Assembly: GCF_000763885.1 (NCBI RefSeq)
Contig: NZ_JRKO01000009.1
Span: 1-64,000, forward strand
Reading direction: 5' to 3'
Origin: Paracoccus versutus
GTDB taxonomy: Bacteria > Pseudomonadota > Alphaproteobacteria > Rhodobacterales > Rhodobacteraceae
DNA: 64,000 bases
The notes under the pieces were generated by a model. That model was given only the letters and a program-made list of their open reading frames with translations. It ran no database searches and was not told the origin of the DNA. This document shows, in pieces, positions 45,191 to 54,483 of this stretch. Made by a program: the position numbers and the translations under genes. Positions within the stretch are counted from its first letter, which is position 1; the number at the start of each line of letters is the position of its first letter.

Positions 45191-46860
45191 GCCGATCCCA
45201 GGCCGCCCCCGCGGCGCCTGCGCCCGCAGCCCCGGCCGCGGCGGGCGCGCCGCCGCCCTTCGTGCCGATGTCCTGGCCGGCCACGCTGGGCTATATCGGC
45301 GCCTCGGTCGTCATCGGCCTAACCCAGGGCCTGGCGCAGGGCTTCGTCAGCACCAACATCCCGCAGATCGCCGGAGACCTGGGCGCGACCACCACCCAGG
45401 CGACCTGGCTGATGGCGGCCTTCATGATCCCGCGCGCCTCGATGCCGCTGTTGCTGATCAAGATCCGCACCCAGTTCGGCCTGCGCCGCTTTGCCGAGGT
45501 GGCGATCCTGGTCTATCTGGCGGTGTCGCTGGCGGCCCTTGCCATCTCGGACCTGCGCTCGGCGGTGGCGGTGCAATTCGTGGCCGGCATGGCCTCGGCG
45601 CCGCTGTCCACGCTGGCCTTCATGTATATGCTGGAGCCGTTGCCGCCCCAGTGGAAGATGCGGCTGGGCCTGCCCATGGTGCTGGCCATGGTCGCGACCG
45701 GGCCGATGCTGGCGCGGGTGATCTCGCCCGCGCTGATGGGGGACCACGGCTGGGACGGGCTGCATTACATGGCCCTGGGGCTGGCGGCGGTGTCGCTGGG
45801 GCTGGTCTATGCCCTGCCGCTGACCTCGGCGCCGCGCGTCAAGGTGATCGCCGCCATGGACCTGGTCAGCTGGCTGCTGATCGCCACCGGCTTCGGCGGG
45901 CTGACGGTCGGCTTCATCATGGGCTCGATCCATTGGTGGACCGACGTGGCCTGGCTGGGCTGGGTGCTGGCGCTGTCCATCGTGGCGCTGACCCTGGCCG
46001 TGGTGATCGAGCTGCACCGCAAGGCGCCGCTGCTGGACATCCGCTGGCTGGCCAGCCCCGCCATGCTGCACCTGACGGCGACGCTGCTGATCTTTCGGCT
46101 GGTGCTGTCCGAGCAAAGCGCGGGCGCGCCGCGCATGTTCCAGGTGCTGGGCGTGACGCAGGACCAGCTGGTGCCGCTGTTCGCGATGATCTCGGTGGCC
46201 TCGGTGCTGGGCGGGCTGGCGCTGATCCCCTTCATGAAGCCCGAGCGGGTGCCGCTGTTCCACATCATCGCGCTGGTGCTGATCGCCGCCGGCGCCTTCA
46301 TGGACAGCCATGCCACCATGGACACCCGGCCGGCGCAGATGATGCTGAGCCAGGCGATGATCGCCTTTGCCGGCTCGTTCTTCCTGGCGCCGGCGATGAT
46401 GCGCGGGCTGCTTTCGGCCCTGGCGCGCGGGCCGAACTACATCCTGTCCTTCGTCATCGTCTTTCTGTCCACGCAATCGCTGGGCGGCGCCATGGGCTCG
46501 GGCCTGTTCTCGACCCTGATCAACCACCGCCAGGCCCTGCACCTGCAAGTGCTGCGCGAAGAGCTGACCGCCACCGACCCGCAGACCGCGGCCGAGATCG
46601 CGCAGCGCAGCATGGCCCTGGCGCCGCAGATCGCCGATGCCGCGCAGCGCCAGGCGCAGGCGGTGGCGCAGATCGCGCAGGACGCCAGCGCCCAGGCCTA
46701 TGTCATGGCCTATAACGACGCCTATTTCCTGACCTTCCTGCTGGCGGCGGCGGCGCTTTGCGCGCTGCTGCTGCACCTGTTCCGCGACTGGCTGGTGGCG
46801 CGGGGCAAGCCGCCTGCCGCCGATGCCCAGACCCATCCCGAGCCCGAGCCCGAGACATGA
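45187..46860 (+). CDS. DHA2-type MFS drug:proton antiporter (EmrB-like)
   Basis: A 557-residue inner-membrane pump with about 14 predicted transmembrane helices, as in EmrB (512 aa). An unusual Ala/Pro-rich N-terminal tail of about 28 residues comes first. The first helix region GLTQGLAQGFVSTNIPQIAG and GATTTQATWLMAAFMIPRAS corresponds to DHA2 motif D1, and MVLAMVATGPMLARVISPAL to the antiporter motif C. The C-terminus after about residue 535 is Pro/Glu-rich. It is coupled by ATGA to marR and to the adaptor gene emrA, forming a regulator–pump–adaptor operon. Confidence 0.92.
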   Translation: MSRSQAAPAAPAPAAPAAAGAPPPFVPMSWPATLGYIGASVVIGLTQGLAQGFVSTNIPQIAGDLGATTTQATWLMAAFMIPRASMPLLLIKIRTQFGLRRFAEVAILVYLAVSLAALAISDLRSAVAVQFVAGMASAPLSTLAFMYMLEPLPPQWKMRLGLPMVLAMVATGPMLARVISPALMGDHGWDGLHYMALGLAAVSLGLVYALPLTSAPRVKVIAAMDLVSWLLIATGFGGLTVGFIMGSIHWWTDVAWLGWVLALSIVALTLAVVIELHRKAPLLDIRWLASPAMLHLTATLLIFRLVLSEQSAGAPRMFQVLGVTQDQLVPLFAMISVASVLGGLALIPFMKPERVPLFHIIALVLIAAGAFMDSHATMDTRPAQMMLSQAMIAFAGSFFLAPAMMRGLLSALARGPNYILSFVIVFLSTQSLGGAMGSGLFSTLINHRQALHLQVLREELTATDPQTAAEIAQRSMALAPQIADAAQRQAQAVAQIAQDASAQAYVMAYNDAYFLTFLLAAAALCALLLHLFRDWLVARGKPPAADAQTHPEPEPET

Positions 46861-47939
46861 CCAGAAACCACCTGATCCCGACCCTGATCGCGCTTGCCGC
46901 CGGCCTGGCCGGCCTGCTGATCGTGCTTTACGCCTGGCACCTGCCGCCGTTTCGCCCGGCGCATCCGCAGACCGAGAACGCCTATATCCGCGGCCAGCTG
47001 ACCACCGTTGCGCCGCAGCTGTCGGGCTATGTCGCGGCGGTCGAGGTGCAGGACTTCCAGCCCGTGGCCCGCGGCCAGGTCATCGCCCGCATCGACGACC
47101 GGCAATACCGCCAAAGGCTGGCCCAGGCCCAGGCCATGCTGGAAGGCGCCGAGGCGGCGCTGAAGATCCAGGAACAAAGCGTCCATTCCGCCCAGGCCAG
47201 CCTGCAATCGGCCCAGGCGGCGCTTTCCGCGGCGCAGGCGGCGCGGGACACGGCGGCCTCGACCTGGGACCGCGCGCAGGCCCTGCAATCGCGCGGCGTG
47301 ACGGCGCAAAGCTCGGCCGACCAGTCCGAACTGTCGCTGCGCCAGGCCGAGGCGGCCGTCACCCAGGCCGAAAGCGCCATCGCGGTGGCGCGCGAGAACG
47401 TCGCCGGCGCCGAGGTCGGACTGGCCGCCAAGCGCGCCGAGATCGCCTCGGCCCGCGCGGCGGTGGAGCTGGCGCGGATCGACCTGGACAATACGGTGAT
47501 CCGCGCGCCCTCCGACGGGCGGCTGGGCCAGGTCGGGGTGCGGCTGGGCCAATATGTCACGGCGGGCACGGCGCTGGTCAGCCATGTCGGCCCCGAGGTC
47601 TGGGTCATCGCCAATTTCCGCGAGACCGAGCTGCACGGCATCCGCATCGGCGACCGCGCCACGTTCACCGTGGACGCCATGCGCCACCGCGCCTTCACCG
47701 GCCGGGTCGAGGCGTTCTCGCCCGCCACCGCCTCCGAGTTCAGCCTGCTGTCCGCCTCGAACGCCACCGGCAACTTCACCAAGGTCGCGCAGCGCCTGCC
47801 GGTGCGCATCGCGATCGACCCTGGGCAAGAGATGGCGGAATACCTGGAGCCGGGCCTGTCGGTGGTGGTGACGGTGGACGAAGGCTCGGGCGCCGACCGC
47901 GCGGCCCAGGCCCGGCCGATCATGGGGCACGAGGGCTGA
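46857..47939 (+). CDS. EmrA/HlyD-type membrane-fusion protein
   Basis: A 360-residue periplasmic adaptor (E. coli EmrA is 390). One N-terminal transmembrane helix (LIPTLIALAAGLAGLLIVLY) is followed by QTENAYIRGQLTTVAPQLSG, the first half of the lipoyl domain typical of EmrA. A long coiled coil rich in Ala/Gln/Ser (about residues 90–215) precedes DLDNTVIRAPSDGRLGQVGV, the second lipoyl half, and the beta-barrel containing VWVIANFRETELHGIRIGD. It overlaps emrB by ATGA. It would link the pump to a TolC-type channel coded elsewhere. Confidence 0.93.
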   Translation: MTRNHLIPTLIALAAGLAGLLIVLYAWHLPPFRPAHPQTENAYIRGQLTTVAPQLSGYVAAVEVQDFQPVARGQVIARIDDRQYRQRLAQAQAMLEGAEAALKIQEQSVHSAQASLQSAQAALSAAQAARDTAASTWDRAQALQSRGVTAQSSADQSELSLRQAEAAVTQAESAIAVARENVAGAEVGLAAKRAEIASARAAVELARIDLDNTVIRAPSDGRLGQVGVRLGQYVTAGTALVSHVGPEVWVIANFRETELHGIRIGDRATFTVDAMRHRAFTGRVEAFSPATASEFSLLSASNATGNFTKVAQRLPVRIAIDPGQEMAEYLEPGLSVVVTVDEGSGADRAAQARPIMGHEG

Positions 47940-48046
47940 TCCAGGGACCAGCGCCGCCGGGCTTGCGCGTCCGGCCTGCGGCGGCTAGGCCGTGCGGGCA
48001 AGGGCAAGCCGCTTCCCGCCAGCCCCCCGACCGACCGGAGGCGACG

Positions 48047-48925
48047 ATGCAGATCCCCCTTACCCGGCGCAGCATCCTTGCGGCATCGCTGGTCGCAATG
48101 GCCGGCAGCATGGCGTGGGCGCAGGAACGCCGGCAGCGCGGCCTGGAACCGGCCGAGAAGATCGCCGATCCGCGCGCCAGCCATTTCGACCTTGGCCCGG
48201 CCGAAACGCCCTGGCGCATCTTCCTGGGCCTGCCCTCGGTCGCGGCGCCGCCGGGCGGCTATTCCGCCATCCTGGCGCTGGACGGCAATGCGACCTTCCC
48301 GATCCTGTGGCATCTGCGCGAGGAACTGGCGCCCGAGGCGCCGGTGGCGCTGGTCGGCATCGGCTATCCGGTCGAGACCCGCTTCGACCCCACCCGCCGC
48401 TGGTTCGACCTGACCTCGCCCGGCAAGCAGGCGGTCCCGGCGAGGCAGGGGCAGCGCGGTCCCGGCGACCGCCCGACCGGCGGGCAGGACGCCCTGCTCG
48501 AGATGATCGCGGCGCAGCTTCTGCCCGAACTCGGCCGGCGCCTGCCGCTGGATACGGGCAACCTGACGCTGTTCGGCCATTCGCTGGGCGGGCTCTTCGT
48601 GCTGAACGCGCTGTTCACCCGGCCGCGCCTGTTCGCCCGCTATGCCGCCGCCGACCCCTCGACCTGGTGGAACGCCGGCGAGCCGCTGCGCGAGGCCCGC
48701 GCCTTTCGCGGCGGCATCCTGGCGGCGGGCGGGCGGCTGGACCCGGCAGTGCCGCTGCTGGTCGCCAATTCCGGGACCGGGGTGCCGCCGATCCTGGCCC
48801 CGCTGTCGGGCCTTCCAGGGCTCGACCTGGTCCACCGCCCGCATCCCGATGAAAACCACGGCTCGGTCATCCGCCCCGCCGCACGCGACGCGCTGGCGCT
48901 GCACCTGGGCCGGCTGGCGGGCTAG
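48047..48925 (+). CDS. Secreted alpha/beta hydrolase (esterase D / IroE-like)
   Basis: A 292-residue hydrolase of the putative-esterase (PF00756) type. The N-terminus MQIPLTRRSILAASLVAMAG has a twin-arginine-like TRRSIL followed by a hydrophobic stretch and AWA, so Tat export to the periplasm is plausible. The fold motifs are YSAILALDGNATFPILWHLR, VALVGIGYPVETRFD, the nucleophile elbow GHSLGGLFVL (Ser about residue 178) and the catalytic His in DENHGSV (about 268). IroE/BesA-type enzymes in this family open tri-catecholate siderophores, but no siderophore genes lie nearby, so the substrate is open. CGGAGG stands six bases before the ATG. It is 107 bases downstream of emrA. Confidence 0.85.
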   Translation: MQIPLTRRSILAASLVAMAGSMAWAQERRQRGLEPAEKIADPRASHFDLGPAETPWRIFLGLPSVAAPPGGYSAILALDGNATFPILWHLREELAPEAPVALVGIGYPVETRFDPTRRWFDLTSPGKQAVPARQGQRGPGDRPTGGQDALLEMIAAQLLPELGRRLPLDTGNLTLFGHSLGGLFVLNALFTRPRLFARYAAADPSTWWNAGEPLREARAFRGGILAAGGRLDPAVPLLVANSGTGVPPILAPLSGLPGLDLVHRPHPDENHGSVIRPAARDALALHLGRLAG

Positions 48926-48941
48926 GCCGGCGCATGAAAAA

Positions 48942-48963
48942 GGCCGGGCGCGACGGCCCGGCC
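48942..48963 (-). terminator. Intrinsic terminator of ftsK
   Basis: An eight-base-pair stem GGCCGGGC/GCCCGGCC with a six-base loop. Read on the minus strand it is followed by TTTTTC. It lies 35 bases beyond the ftsK stop and 17 bases after the convergent hydrolase gene. Confidence 0.75.
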
Positions 48964-48986
48964 CCGATCCCGATCCCGATCCCGAT
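48963..48986. repeat. Four tandem CCCGAT hexamers
   Basis: CCCGAT is repeated four times without interruption between the ftsK stop codon and its terminator. This is a short microsatellite in the ftsK 3' untranslated region. Confidence 0.8.
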
Positions 48987-48997
48987 GCGCGGCCCGG

Positions 48998-51700
48998 CTA
49001 TACCTCGGGCACCAGAACCTCGCGCTTGCCGACATGGTTCGCCGGGGTAACGACGCCCTGTTCCTCCATCTGCTCGACCAGCCGCGCGGCCTTGTTGTAG
49101 CCGATGGCCAGCTTGCGCTGGATGTAGGAGGTCGAGCATTTGCGGTCCTTGGCCACGATGGCGACGGCCATGTCGTAAAGCTCGGCATCGCCGCCCTCGC
49201 CCGAGGACAGGCCCAGCACCTGGTCGATGCTGTCGGCGCGCTCCTCGTCTGGGCCCTCGACCACGCCGGACATGTAGCTGGGCGGGCCAAAGGATTTCAG
49301 GTGGTTCACCACCTCCTCGACCTCCTCGTCGGAAACGAAGGGCCCGTGGACGCGGGTGATGCGCGAGCCGCCGGCCATGTAGAGCATGTCGCCCTGGCCC
49401 AGCAATTGCTCGGCGCCCTGCTCGCCCAGGATGGTGCGGCTGTCGATCTTGGACGTGACCTGGAAGCTGATCCGGGTCGGGAAGTTCGCCTTGATCGTGC
49501 CGGTGATGACATCGACCGAGGGGCGCTGCGTCGCCATGATCAGGTGGATGCCGGACGCCCGCGCCATCTGCGCCAGGCGCTGGATGCAGGCCTCGATCTC
49601 TTTCCCGGCCACCATCATCAGGTCGGCCATCTCGTCGACGATGACGACGATATAGGGGAAGGTCTCGGGCTGGAATTCCTCGGTCTCGAAGACCGGCTCG
49701 CCGGTATCCTCGTCGAAGCCGGTCTGGACGGTGCGCTTGAACATCTCGCCCTTGTCCAGCGCCTCGCGGACGCGGCCGTTATAGCCCTCGATGTTGCGCA
49801 CGCCCATCTTGGACATGCGGCGATAGCGTTCCTCCATCTCGCCCACGACCCATTTCAGCGCCACGACCGCCTTCTTGGGGTCGGTGACGACCGGGGACAG
49901 CAGGTGCGGGATGCCGTCATAGACCGACAGTTCCAGCATCTTGGGGTCGATCATGATGAGCCGGCATTCCTCGGGCGTGAGCTTGTAGAGCAGCGACAGG
50001 ATCATGGTGTTGATCGCCACCGACTTGCCCGAGCCGGTGGTCCCGGCGATCAGCAGGTGCGGCATCTTGGCCAGGTTGGCCACCACCGGCCCGCCGCCGA
50101 TGTCCTTGCCCAGCGCCAGGGGCAGCGGCTGGGTGCCGTCGCCATAGGCCTTGGAGGCCAGGATCTCGCGCAGCACCACCTTTTCGCGCCGGGCATTGGG
50201 CAGCTCGATGCCGATGACCGAGCGACCGGGCACGGTCGAGACCCGCGCCGACAGCGCCGACATCGACCGCGCGATGTCGTCGGCCAGCCCGATCACCCGG
50301 CTGGCCTTCAGCCCCGGCGCGGGCTCCAGCTCGTAAAGCGTGACCACCGGGCCGGGGCGGACCTCGGTGATCTGGCCCTTGACGCCGTAATCGTCCAGCA
50401 CCGCCTCCAGCATGCGGGCGTTCTCCATCAGCGCCTCTTGCGACAGCTGGTGGCGCTCGACGGTGGTCGGCGCGGTCAGAAGCGACAGCGGCGGATGCTC
50501 GTAATGGCTGGCGGCATCGTCGAAGCGCAGCGCCGGCTGCGCCTCGGATTGCGCCTGGCGCGAGGGGGCGGGCTTCTTGGGCGGCACCACCACGCGCGGC
50601 GTCTCGGCGCCGAAGGGCGCAACGGTGACGGGTTCGGCGAAATCCTCGTCATCCTCGTCCTCGCCGGCGCGCAGCGGCGGCTCGTGCCGGGCGGGCGCGG
50701 CGCGGGCGCCGGTCAGCCGCGCCGTCACCGCCGACAGCAGCCCCTTGCCTTCCGAACGGGCGCCTTCCGAACGGGCGCCTTCGGAACGGCTGCGGATCGC
50801 ATCGGTGATGCGGGCGCTGACCGCGGCGTTCGAGGGCGGCTCGTCATCCTCGGCATAATGCGTCTCGGGGTCGATCAGCTCGGGCTCGGGGGCAAAGTCG
50901 CGATCATCGGCCAGGGGGGCCGGCGCGGGACGCAGGCCCGGCAGGCCGCCGCGGGGCGCTTGCGGCAGGGCGGCGGAACCGGCGTGGCCCACGCGCTCGC
51001 GCCGGGCATCGGCGCGGGTCTTGAGCCCGCGCGCCGCGCCCGAGGACAGCCGCGCCCCGCGATCCATCGCCTGCAGCGCCAGGACGCGGGCGGTGGCCAG
51101 CCCCTCGCGCAGGAAGGTGCCGATGGTCGTCAGCTCCTTGCGGTCGAAGCCCAGCACGAAGGCCAGGAAGGCGACGGTGCCGACGGCGGTCAGCAGCGCC
51201 AGCAGCTTGATCGCGACCGAAGCCTTCATCGGCATGGCCGACAGCATGCCGCCCATCAGCATGTCGCCCAGATGCCCGCCCAGGCCAAAGCTTTGCGTCC
51301 AGTCCGGCGGCGGCGCCATCGAGGTGGCATAGATCGAGACCAGCACCATGGCGATGGGCAGGAAGATGCCGCGCATCAGCCGTTCCTCGCCCCGGTGCAG
51401 CATCAGCCGCAGGCCCCAGACCACGGCGCCGACCACCAGGATCCAGGTGCCGTAGCCGGTGATCATGAACAGCGCCGAGGCGACATAGGCGCCGAAGCGG
51501 CCCAGGTAGTTCTGCGCCGGCTGGTCGGTCGCCGACATGAAGCTGGGATCGTCGGGGGAATAGCTGACCAGCATCATCGCGATCAGCACGCCCAGAATGA
51601 CCAGCCCCGCGCCCAGCAGTTCCTTGCCGCGCCGCTCCAGCGCCGCCTGCGTGCTTTGGTCAAACAGCGGATCGCGGTGTTTCGCCTGCCAGCTCGCCAT
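48998..51700 (-). CDS. ftsK: DNA translocase FtsK
   Basis: A 900-residue septal motor that pumps chromosome ends during division and activates Xer recombination. Four to five N-terminal membrane helices ([40 protein letters not shown]; and two more by residue about 190) are followed by a short linker (about 200–420). The RecA-type motor has Walker [15 protein letters not shown] (about residue 550), Walker [17 protein letters not shown] and [20 protein letters not shown]. The C-terminal gamma domain, [20 protein letters not shown], reads KOPS. The linker contains an in-frame 15-base tandem repeat. The gene starts 3 bases after the aminotransferase stop; an intrinsic terminator follows. Confidence 0.96.
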   Translation of the reverse strand: MASWQAKHRDPLFDQSTQAALERRGKELLGAGLVILGVLIAMMLVSYSPDDPSFMSATDQPAQNYLGRFGAYVASALFMITGYGTWILVVGAVVWGLRLMLHRGEERLMRGIFLPIAMVLVSIYATSMAPPPDWTQSFGLGGHLGDMLMGGMLSAMPMKASVAIKLLALLTAVGTVAFLAFVLGFDRKELTTIGTFLREGLATARVLALQAMDRGARLSSGAARGLKTRADARRERVGHAGSAALPQAPRGGLPGLRPAPAPLADDRDFAPEPELIDPETHYAEDDEPPSNAAVSARITDAIRSRSEGARSEGARSEGKGLLSAVTARLTGARAAPARHEPPLRAGEDEDDEDFAEPVTVAPFGAETPRVVVPPKKPAPSRQAQSEAQPALRFDDAASHYEHPPLSLLTAPTTVERHQLSQEALMENARMLEAVLDDYGVKGQITEVRPGPVVTLYELEPAPGLKASRVIGLADDIARSMSALSARVSTVPGRSVIGIELPNARREKVVLREILASKAYGDGTQPLPLALGKDIGGGPVVANLAKMPHLLIAGTTGSGKSVAINTMILSLLYKLTPEECRLIMIDPKMLELSVYDGIPHLLSPVVTDPKKAVVALKWVVGEMEERYRRMSKMGVRNIEGYNGRVREALDKGEMFKRTVQTGFDEDTGEPVFETEEFQPETFPYIVVIVDEMADLMMVAGKEIEACIQRLAQMARASGIHLIMATQRPSVDVITGTIKANFPTRISFQVTSKIDSRTILGEQGAEQLLGQGDMLYMAGGSRITRVHGPFVSDEEVEEVVNHLKSFGPPSYMSGVVEGPDEERADSIDQVLGLSSGEGGDAELYDMAVAIVAKDRKCSTSYIQRKLAIGYNKAARLVEQMEEQGVVTPANHVGKREVLVPEV
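50750..50789 (-). repeat. 15-base tandem repeat inside the ftsK linker
   Basis: The unit TTCCGAACGGGCGCC occurs twice in full plus a ten-base third copy with one change. In the ftsK frame it encodes repeats of Gly-Ala-Arg-Ser-Glu (about residues 304–317). The repeat keeps the reading frame, so copy-number change would alter only linker length. Confidence 0.85.
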
Positions 51701-51703
51701 GCG

Positions 51704-52897
51704 TCAACCCCCTTGATACAAACAATTCTTCAGGCGGTTCAGCGCCGCCTCGGTCTGCTCCGCCGGCGCGACCAGCGCCACGCGGATGAAATTCCGGCCC
51801 GGATTGCCGGCCAGGCTGTCGCGGGCCAGATAGGCGCCGGGCAGCACCTGGATGCCCGCCTCGGCCCACAGCTTTTTCGCCGCATCCTCACCGTCGCCGA
51901 CGCTTTCGGGCACCGGCAGCCACAGGAAAAAGCCGCCCTGCACCGGCTGATAGCCCGGCACATTGCCCAGCACCCGGTCGGCGATGCGGTATTTCTGCTG
52001 GTAAAGCGCGCGGCTGGCCTCGACATGGCCCTCCTCGCCCCAGGCCATGGCGCTGACGCGCTGCACCGGCAGGGGCAGCGGCGCGCCGGCATAGCTGCGC
52101 AGCCGCCGCATCTGCGCGATCTGCTGGGGTCCACCGGCGGCAAAGCCCGAGCGCAGTCCCGGCAGGTTCGAGCGTTTCGACAGCGAGTTGAACATCACCA
52201 CCCGATCGGCCAGCCCCATGCGCGTGGCCACCGCCAGCGCGCCGGGCGGCGGCGCGTCGCGCCAGATCTCGGAATAGCACTCGTCGGCGAAAACCAGGAA
52301 ATCGTGCCGGTCGGCCAGGGCGATCAGTTCCTCGAGATAATCCTCGGAGGCGATGCTGCCCTGCGGATTGGCGGGCGAGCACAGATAGGCCACGGTGGCG
52401 CGGTCCAGCACCGCGGCCGGCAGGCCGGCAAAGCGCGGCAGGTGGCCGGTTTCTGCCGTGGCGGGGACAAAGACCGGCTCGGCGCCCACGGCGGCGGCGG
52501 CCACGGCATAGACCTGGTAGAACGGGTTCGGCACTAGGATCGCCGGCCGCTGGCCGTTCTTGCGTTCGGGCGCCAGCGCCAGGGCGGCATTGAACAGCCC
52601 CTCGCGCGTGCCGTTCAACGCCATGATCCGCTCGGGCGCGACATCCAGCCCGTGCCGGCGGGCAAGCCAGCCCGAGATCGCGGCCAGCAACTCGGCCGTG
52701 CCCTCGTTCGAGGGGTATTTGCCGAAATCGGCGATGCTTTCGGCCATGACCGGGCCGACGAAATCCGGCAGCGCATGGCGCGGCTCGCCAATGGTCAGGA
52801 TCAGGGGATCGCCGCCGGGGTCGATGCCCGCAAGCAGCGTCCGCAGGCGCGGAAACGCGTAATCCGGCAGGTTCGAGAACCGCTCGGGAATTGCCAT
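51704..52897 (-). CDS. PLP-dependent class I/II aminotransferase
   Basis: A 397-residue fold-type I aminotransferase. Motifs in order: LTIGEPRHALPDFV near the N-terminus, ALNGTREGLFNAALAL (cofactor phosphate loop), VPNPFYQVYAVAAAAVGAEP, YLCSPANPQGSIAS (Asn binding PLP), FADECYSEIW (Asp/Tyr), the PLP lysine in MFNSLSKRSNLPGLRSGF (about residue 235) and the C-terminal Arg in GRNFIRVALVAP. It resembles succinyldiaminopimelate aminotransferase DapC-type enzymes of lysine and cell-wall synthesis, but substrate is uncertain. It starts the ftsK operon, ending three bases before ftsK. Confidence 0.92.
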   Translation of the reverse strand: MAIPERFSNLPDYAFPRLRTLLAGIDPGGDPLILTIGEPRHALPDFVGPVMAESIADFGKYPSNEGTAELLAAISGWLARRHGLDVAPERIMALNGTREGLFNAALALAPERKNGQRPAILVPNPFYQVYAVAAAAVGAEPVFVPATAETGHLPRFAGLPAAVLDRATVAYLCSPANPQGSIASEDYLEELIALADRHDFLVFADECYSEIWRDAPPPGALAVATRMGLADRVVMFNSLSKRSNLPGLRSGFAAGGPQQIAQMRRLRSYAGAPLPLPVQRVSAMAWGEEGHVEASRALYQQKYRIADRVLGNVPGYQPVQGGFFLWLPVPESVGDGEDAAKKLWAEAGIQVLPGAYLARDSLAGNPGRNFIRVALVAPAEQTEAALNRLKNCLYQGG

Positions 52898-53001
52898 GAC
52901 TGCCTCTCAGTCGGGGTCGTTGCGCCCCGTTTTGCCGCAAGACTACCGGCAATCCCCCCATGCGTCCAGAGTTTCACCGCCAGATTGCGCCCGTCCGTGC
53001 C

Positions 53002-53020
53002 GGATTTTCCCGGAAAATCC
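53002..53020 (-). terminator. Short hairpin after the amidase gene
   Basis: GGATTTTC-CCG-GAAAATCC on the plus strand, an eight-base-pair stem, begins five bases beyond the amidase stop. No T-run follows on the minus strand, so its role is uncertain. Confidence 0.35.
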
Positions 53021-53025
53021 ACGCC

Positions 53026-54351
53026 TCAGCGCAGCGCCGCCTCGGCTGCGGCGGCCGCCACCAGCAGCGCGCGGTCCTGGCCGGCGCGGCCCATCAGCGT
53101 GATGCCGCAGGCCGGATGGCCGGTCGGCAGGCTGACCGCCGGCAGGTCCAGCAGGTTGGCGATGCGGGTGTTGCGCAGCGTCAGCAGGTTTTCGCGGGCA
53201 AAGAACTCTTCCTCGGCCAGCAGCCGGTCCACCGGCGGCGGCAGGATCGGCGCCGTGGGCAGGATCACCGCGTCGAAACCGGCGACCAGCCGCGCCCAAT
53301 CGGCGCGCAGCCGGCCCAACTCCTCCCAGGCGGCGACGTAATCGGCCGCCAGCACGAACTGGCCGCCGCGAAAGCGCTCCAGGATCGGCGGGTGCATCAG
53401 CTCGGGCGCGGCCTCGATCTGCTCGCGCCAGATGCCATAGGCCTCGGGCGCGAACAGCAGCGGCGCCAGCACCATCGCCTCGGCCACGCAGGGCGGCGCG
53501 GCATGGGTAATGCGGGCGCCGGCGCGGGCCAGGCGGTTCACCGCATCCTCGAAGCCGGCGACCGGCTCATGCCGCGCCTCGTCGAAGGGCACGCCGTCCA
53601 GCACCATCAGCCGCAGCCCGCGCGGGCTGGCATCGGCCAGGTCGGGGGCGGGCTCGCCACGCAGCACGGCGAAAAGCTCGGCGCAATCCTCGACCGTGCG
53701 GGCGATGGGACCGGCCACGTCGAAGCGGCGGCACAGCGGCACGATGCCGGCGCCGCTGACTGCGCCCGTGGTCGGCTTGAAGCCCACCAGCCCATTCCAG
53801 GCCGCCGGCACCCGGATCGAGCCGCCGGTGTCCGACCCCACCGCAGCCGCCGCCAGCCCCAGCGCCACCGAAACCGCCGCGCCCGAGCTGGAGCCGCCCG
53901 GCGCCAGTTCCTGGTCGATGCTGTTGGGCGGCGTCGCCGTGCGCGGGTTCACGCCTAGGCCGGAAAAGGCCAGCTCGGTCATATGCGTCTTGCCCAGGCA
54001 GACCAGCCCGTCCAGCGTCGCCCCGGCCAGGATCGCGGCATCCTGCCGGGGCACGCGGCCCTCCAGCAGGCGCGAGCCGGCCTCGGTCGCGATGCCGGCG
54101 CTGTCGATATTGTCCTTCCAGCTGATCGCCACCCCGTCCAGCAAGCCGCGGCGCAGCCCGGCGCGGGCGCGGTCATGGGCGGCGATGGCCTCGGCCCGCG
54201 CGCGCTCGGGGGTCAGCCGGGCATAGATGCGGTCGCCATAGGGATGGCGGGCCGCGGCGTCCAGATAGGCCTCGGCCTGCTCGACCGGGCTGATGAGCCC
54301 GGCCAGGATCGCCCTTCCCTGTTCCGCCGCAGATGCCCTGAGCCAATCCAT
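53026..54351 (-). CDS. Amidase (amidase signature family)
   Basis: A 441-residue hydrolase of amide bonds using the Ser-cisSer-Lys triad. The Lys is in GVAISWKDNIDSAG (about residue 77), the cis-Ser in PGGSSSGAAVSVALG and the nucleophile in SDTGGSIRVPAAWNGLVGFK. The overall region from residue 60 to 190 is typical amidase signature; the later TAPILPPPVDRLLAEE and NLLDLPAVSLPTG fit family members such as indoleacetamide hydrolase or AtzF-like enzymes. It could not be GatA from context, as gatB/gatC are absent. The ATG at 54351 has GGGGGAAGGG upstream. It is divergent from the ubiH-type gene. Confidence 0.9.
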   Translation of the reverse strand: MDWLRASAAEQGRAILAGLISPVEQAEAYLDAAARHPYGDRIYARLTPERARAEAIAAHDRARAGLRRGLLDGVAISWKDNIDSAGIATEAGSRLLEGRVPRQDAAILAGATLDGLVCLGKTHMTELAFSGLGVNPRTATPPNSIDQELAPGGSSSGAAVSVALGLAAAAVGSDTGGSIRVPAAWNGLVGFKPTTGAVSGAGIVPLCRRFDVAGPIARTVEDCAELFAVLRGEPAPDLADASPRGLRLMVLDGVPFDEARHEPVAGFEDAVNRLARAGARITHAAPPCVAEAMVLAPLLFAPEAYGIWREQIEAAPELMHPPILERFRGGQFVLAADYVAAWEELGRLRADWARLVAGFDAVILPTAPILPPPVDRLLAEEEFFARENLLTLRNTRIANLLDLPAVSLPTGHPACGITLMGRAGQDRALLVAAAAAEAALR

Positions 54352-54483
54352 GCCCTTCCCCCGACCGATCAAATCCAGATACCAAATAATGCACAGGCTA
54401 TCCCGGCGCGGGCTGGCCCGCAATGCGCTTGGCGGCCGCCATGACGCATGGACATTGCCCGGCCGACGGTCATATTGCGTCCC

